Shown: positions 58,396-64,000 of the stretch, in pieces | Numbering within the stretch: the first letter of the stretch is position 1 | How the letters are laid out: the number at the start of each line of letters is the position of its first letter | Origin: Ficedula albicollis | Taxonomy: Eukaryota > Chordata > Aves > Passeriformes > Muscicapidae | Direction: 5' to 3' | Assembly: GCF_000247815.1 (NCBI RefSeq) | Contig: NC_021673.1 | Location: 39,076,592 to 39,140,591, forward strand | DNA length: 64,000 nucleotides | The notes under the pieces: generated by a model | Database searches by the model: none | What the model saw: only the letters and a program-made list of their open reading frames with translations | What the model was told of the DNA's origin: nothing | Position numbers and translations under genes: made by a program

Positions 58396-60572
58396 AAACT
58401 CAAGTACTTATATTTTTGAGCAGTTCTGGTTATGTGCATATGGTTTAGTAATGAGAAATGGAATAATTCTTAGAATAAATTCCACTTTTCCTAGAAGTAA
58501 ATATTCAATATATGTGAAAAGCATCTGAAAGCTTCACTTTGCCAGTCACTGAAGACAATGGGAGCAACACAATGTAATGTACACCAGCCTTCAAACCCAG
58601 AATATCTCATCTGGCCTTAGTGCTTTTTACTGCAACTTTTCCCATGGTCTTCAACTACAAATCCAGCTTAAAAGCACTCATTTTTAATTTTTTTTTTTTT
58701 TTGGTGGCAAAATACAATGAGACCTTGAGCAGCACTAAAACCCAAATGGTGCTATATCCATAAATACCTTAACCTTGATCTCATATGTTGATAGGCTAAT
58801 TGAAAACAAATTTCTCCCCCTGCTTGTCATAACCCAAATTGCTCACCTCATTATCTTTACTTCTGCTACTTAGCATCATATTTGACTTCAAAAGAGACAG
58901 TGAGTCCATGGGCTGCTTCTGACCATCTGCTACTATACTGCATTAAAAGCAAGTGTTCACCACTTTTGGTCTCCTGCCCAAAATCTCTCTTAAAAAAAAT
59001 ACAAATCACAGAATACACAGAAGCACTTAGTTTGAGTATATTTTGCAAAGTCAATGTGAATGTGCATCTGTGTTCCTGAATTAACCTTTATACAAACAAT
59101 TCGTGCTTGCTGAATACAAAATTAATTTGTGGAGGAATAGGAAGTTTTAGGATTAGGGAAAGGAAGGAAGAGGAAGATTTGGAGTAAGGAACATAAGAGA
59201 AAAACAGCTGCCTACACAGGAGCACCTTCCTTCTCCCTCTGGTTTTTGCTGCCCTTCTATGCTTTAAGGAGGACTGGGCTGCTGATTTGCCTCAATTTTC
59301 TCTTCAGGTTTATATCATTCCCTTTACTGAACCTCTTGTCATGGGACAATATGACTGAAATACTTTTGGAGACCTCCCCAGCCACTACACCAGTGCCTGC
59401 TCCATTAAGCAGTGGGTGTCACACCCACGAGAAAGGCTAACATTTTCATAGCAAGAATCAGAAGCAAATAAAGTCTTATTAAGTTTCTCCTCCCTCAAGG
59501 TTACTATCTCATGCTAATGACAATATATGAGATAAGTACTGTCAACCCCTGCAGGACACATTAAATTCCAGTTAAATACAAATTAGATGAGCACTGCAAA
59601 AATCATAGTTCTAAAGGGTTCACCCCTTTAACTATCTGGCATCCACTGCAAGGCCAGAGCAACAGCAGGTGCTTCTGTTGAAAGATATACAGCAGCAAGC
59701 AAGGTTTAGATGAAGGTCACATTTCTCACAGTATCCTTTCAGGGGGGAAAAATCAGATTGGATGACCAAAAAGAAAAACCCTATGAGATACAGAAAACAG
59801 TCGAATAAGAAAAATGTTTTATAGAGAAGGACAAGAGAAATTATATTAAATAGTCTTTATATTCAACTGTTATAATTTTCTGCAAGTACAAGCAGACATA
59901 ACCCACAGTTGCCACAATCATGATGGATTTTTCAGAATGGACTGCTGAGGGATTGGCTGGAGAGTCACTCACCCTGCAAAGGCAGAAAGAAAAATGTTGG
60001 ACAAGCAAGCTTCCTGAACACACTTAAAACTGGTAAGATAAGTAAACCTGATCACAGGAGTGATGAAGTGTGAGCACTACTATCTGTCTGTAAAAGGAAA
60101 ACATGCTCTTGGTCAGAATAGGTGATTGAATTTCTCAGACTGGCAGCAGAGGCTTAGAGAAAAACATGCAACAAAAAAAATGTATCCACTTACCTTAGCT
60201 GAAGGTTCCCTTAAATTCCAGGGCATAAATTGCCACTAGAGTCTCCAAACTCTGTGGTGCACATACATTAGAAAAGTGTTCTGGAACGCATGAAGACAAA
60301 GTGCTCAGAAAAATTTCCAGGAAAGAAATATCACCACCAACACAAATACAGTTAATTTCTTTCTGTAAGGCCACTCACTGTGCATTTTTAGCACAGAAAT
60401 TGAAATATGTCCAGGAAATCCAAATATTGTCTATATTGCCTTTTTAGGATAATTTTACTTGATATCTGTACGTGGACTTTCAGATGCACTCTGCTCTTTC
60501 ATTTTTCTTTTTGGGAAAAGTGAGGCAGAAAGACATATTGGAGCACCAGTATTTTTTTCTCCTTTCCCCTCG
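58396..60572. other. Unique noncoding DNA, no gene seen
   Basis: T-run at about 58687-58702. A minus-strand AAG|GTAAGTGG perfect donor near 60186-60194 follows a short frame (includes SLETLVAIYALEFKGTFS) that stops just before it. No gene supported. Confidence 0.45.
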
Positions 60573-60704
60573 CTTCATACCCACTGTGCTCATCATTCAA
60601 CAATGCACAAAAGCAGATGGTCCATTTCTGCCAACTAACTTCATACCCACTGTGCTCATCGTTCAACAATACACAAAAGCAGATGGTCCATTTCTGCCAA
60701 CTAA
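60573..60704. repeat. Tandem duplication, 66-bp unit x2
   Basis: CTTCATACCCACTGTGCTC to TTTCTGCCAACTAA is at 60573-60638 and 60639-60704. Two substitutions: CATCATT versus CATCGTT, and ATGCAC versus ATACAC. Confidence 0.95.
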
Positions 60705-62605
60705 TATATTACTATTAAGTCCATTCATCAACCACATGATGCTCGAGACAACAACTCTCTGTTATTAACTAACCAGCTCCTGTCAAAGGATTTTACTAGA
60801 ATTGCTAAATTCACTCCGATTTTCTTCCACATGAAAGACTGCATCAGCAACTAAACAAGGAATATGCATGCTGGAGAAACTGCTCTTGAGGAGGGAGGAC
60901 CATACACCTGTAGAGCAGCAGTGCCACTCATGCACCACAAGGCAGCATCTCAGTAAAAAGAAAATGCTCAGAAGAGACAAATCCTCACGTGCAGTAATTA
61001 ACCTGCAGCTGGTAACAGATTTAGAGCAGTAAAATCACTGACTTCCATAAAAAAACCTCTGATTATGGCACAAGAATCTCCCAGCTATTTTAAACATTCT
61101 AACTAGATTCTGAGGTTTCTGCAACGATTTCCTTCTTATCCCAGTCATAATCCTACAAAGGCATAGGCAGGTTAGACTTTTAACATGAACAAGACTACAG
61201 ATACAGTTTCTCTGCTGTGATTTATAACCCTGCATAGAAATATATAAAATTATATAGAATTTTAAACCTGCCTGGGCTCTTCAATTTGAAATGGAAAAAG
61301 ATTGAAAGTAACTTCACTAGTGTGCCAGTTTGCAGGTATGCCATTTTACTTCAAGTCACTGCATGCAGCTGCAGCAGAAGAGATGTGGAAGCTGTAGAGA
61401 CTATCTTTGGAGCACATCTGTATATTTAAGATACAACATAAAGCCAAGAGAATGCCTCAAACTAGAAAATAAACAGCAATAATTCATCACAAAATGGCAT
61501 ATCATATTCCTCCTCTCCCTGCTATTTCCCCCCAATTCCCCACAAAGAATTACCCTCACAAAAAAAAAAGGGTTAGCAGTATTTCACACCATTAAACAAA
61601 GTTTGATCCAGTTCATGGGCCTCTATTTCTTCATATTCAGGGTAAGAAAAACCAAATCTTTTTGCTAACTGAAAAAGTTCCAGGGACATTTATGGACCTG
61701 TAGGTAAAACCCAGCATCTTGTATTGCATCCAGAAAAGTCTCAGTCCCCACAGGCACCAAAGTAATTTTTCATTCACTTGAGGCTGATTTAAGAGGCTTA
61801 GTCCAGAGCACAGCATGCATATTACATTAATCAAGCCTGGACATGAGAGGCAAGGCAGGCATTTGAGTTTAGGCTTATGTGCAGAAGGAATCCTTTCCTC
61901 CTCCTTATTTCAGAGGAAGAAAGGCAAATGGCAGTGGCCACTGGAGGGCCAACCAGGACCTTGGGATAGCTAGGTAGGACCATGCCTGCTCGTACCATCC
62001 CTGCTAAAATAAACCTGGGTGATACATATGTCTCAACATGTTCATTAAAAAGTGAATATAAAAGAAATACTTCCTTCTTATTTTTGGAAACAAAATTATA
62101 CTGGACTGAAATCAAATTTTTAAGTGGAAACCTTATGTATTTTGGAAAATTACTCAATTTATATTACCAAAACCTAACTCAAGTTATATTATTTTATCTT
62201 TGAAAAGGATCAAACGTAGCTTTATCTTAGACAAATTCAGAACAACAGACAGTGGATTCCACCACTTGTACAAGCAGCATCAGTTTGGACATTTATGCAG
62301 CCTGCTACAGCTCACAGCAATGCCCTGAAGGCCTTGGAGACAGTGAGCACTGTTACAAGTCGTGGTACTTCTATTATGTCCCATCATAGCTAGACCAGAG
62401 AGAGAATCAAGAAAACCAGAACAGACAAGAACCTTGGCTGGCACCAGGTTTTGATGAGGAAAAGAACCAAGAATCAGGAAGCAAAGAGTTGGTATAACTG
62501 CTTACAATGTCCTTAGGTATTAAAGCACAAGCTTAATGCAACTGAAAAGTCAGTATCTCTTCTCATGGCTATTTTGGATACAGATGGTACCAGTCTCACT
62601 TCCGA
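60705..62605. other. Unique noncoding DNA, no gene seen
   Basis: Chance open frames only. An A-run lies at 61560-61569. Confidence 0.5.
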
Positions 62606-62632
62606 TTTTTTTTTTTTTTTTTTTTTTTTTTT
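62606..62632. repeat. Poly-T run of 27
   Basis: Uninterrupted T, followed by AGCGTCAAG. No poly(A)-signal word is found at the expected distance on the minus strand. Confidence 0.9.
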
Positions 62633-64000
62633 AGCGTCAAGTAGTCTTTACCTTGGTTACATCTCACATTAGCTGGTTCCACAGATTAAGAATACATCCT
62701 ACCAGTAGCTATACTAGATTGCATTGCTGCAAGCATTGACTAACTGCAATAACAAACAGCTCATTGTACTCCTTACAGTAATTTAACTAGGAATAAGTCT
62801 TCCATTGTTTTTGGTGTAATAGAACTGTTCTTGAAAGTTTAAGCTGCTTTCATCAGCATAAGCTTATTAAAATAAATTTCTAGGGTTGCCACCCAAAAGT
62901 AACGTTTTCTGCCTCTGAAAAGATACCGTGGGAATTGCGACCTTCATAACCGGGACTGAACTAAATTCTGGAATTATGTGGTAAACCCAGGAGTTAGGCA
63001 AAGCCTGTTTTTCAAAGCCTACGTTTTACTGCCATTTCTCTTATGTGTACCAAACAGTACCTTTCATTACCCACTGCTGTTAATGCATTTCCCTGCATTC
63101 TAAGTATTTAGATAGGCTCTCTTTCATAAAAATGTATCAATAGTACATTTTTGTACTTGCTGTTCTTTTCCACCCCTTTCCAGTATTGTATTTTTAAATT
63201 TACCCAATATACTGACATAGAGGTGTTAGCCATGGTGTTGACAAGTCAGTCAAAGGAAAATTCTGAAGCAAAGAAAATGAGGTATTAAAAGATTCTGATT
63301 TTGTAAACATTGATCTGGATGGATGGCATAACAATTTTGTTTCCAAGATCTTTCTTACACGTTTACTGTATCCACATACAGTCTTAAAAATCCACTTAAA
63401 ATTATCCTAATATACTAATTCATATATGTACGTACAACTTATTCATTTGCAAAAATATCAGATTCTGGTTTTCAGTCATCTTTCTCTTCACATAAAGTTT
63501 TTGGGGTTTTTCCTTAGTTTCAGTAGAAGTCATTCATGCACAGAAAATGAGCAACACACAGAAAGCTCTTCCATTGCCATTTTTCTAATTGCACAACAGG
63601 TTTTCAGAAGCATTTTGTTACCATTTCTGAACAGAGAAACAAAAATAATTTTTAAAAAAGGTTGTAGATGGTTATTTCGCACGAGAGAGAAAAACCACAA
63701 TGAAATTGAATCTATGTGGTACAATCCTCTTTAATGACACAGTGTTGCTTTCTAAGATCAGAGAAACATATGATGCTGCCCTGCTTGCATTTTCACACGT
63801 CCTTTAGCCAAATCTAATTGAAAAGTCCTTTCTCTAATCTTCCAATCCTCTCCAACAATCCAATACTCCTGTTGAGGGTTTTATTTCTCCCCTTTCAATG
63901 ATCCAGAGACATTCATCTGTATTTTGGAAATGGATACAATTTCAAGCTTATTGTTTTCCTTAAAGAAAGACTCAAATTACCTCAAACAAAAAATCCTCAC
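62633..64000. other. Unique noncoding DNA to window end, no gene seen
   Basis: Open frames of up to about 100 codons, unremarkable. No repeat family recognised. Confidence 0.5.

Noticed and set aside
60186..60270. Exon ending at a perfect donor on the minus strand
   Set aside because: The most protein-like frame meets a TAA just before the donor, and the other frames are closed.
1..64000. Bacterial-style operons, ribosome binding sites or terminators
   Set aside because: CR1 LINEs, retroviral LTRs, microsatellites and the lack of long coding frames show vertebrate nuclear DNA, so such features do not apply.

Overview
This is vertebrate nuclear DNA, most likely from a bird and probably a songbird. 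Two well-preserved CR1 LINE 3' ends, one heavily decayed CR1, and two solo retroviral LTRs that resemble songbird (zebra-finch-type) families point that way. I see no mammalian Alu or L1 and no bacterial-style gene packing. The base composition is AT-rich by eye, and the window reads like a gene desert or the inside of a very large intron. No complete protein-coding gene, tRNA, rRNA or CRISPR array can be supported.

Layout: 0-7.5 kb is unique AT-rich DNA with short tandem duplications. 7.5-8.1 kb is a CR1 3' end. 11.3-12.1 kb and 25.3-26.1 kb are the two places where open frames and splice-like signals coincide; they could be exons of an unrecognised gene, decayed coding DNA, or chance pseudo-exons. 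18.7-19.0 kb is a 163-bp tandem duplication and 19.8-22.0 kb a nearly perfect 1,067-bp tandem duplication. 22.6-23.35 kb is a solo LTR with a perfect 5-bp target-site duplication. 29.4-31.6 kb holds two nested pairs of inverted repeats and a run of 60 T. 34.68-35.81 kb is the most striking object: a strand-pure purine minisatellite of about 1.13 kb whose core is 74 uninterrupted copies of G5A8. It is followed by a decayed CR1 at 36.0-36.5 kb. 42-51 kb contains several more short tandem duplications, including a triplication, and another CR1 end. 57.7-58.4 kb is a second solo LTR carrying its own internal 63-bp duplication. The rest is unique noncoding DNA in which a few homeodomain/SOX/AP-1-like motif clusters look like candidate conserved enhancers.

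The theme of the window is local DNA copying rather than gene function. I count at least sixteen separate head-to-tail duplications, with units from about 12 bp to 1,067 bp and mostly very high identity between copies. The long open reading frames at 34.5-36.1 kb are a by-product of the purine-only array, which cannot encode a stop codon in any of the six frames; they are not genes.
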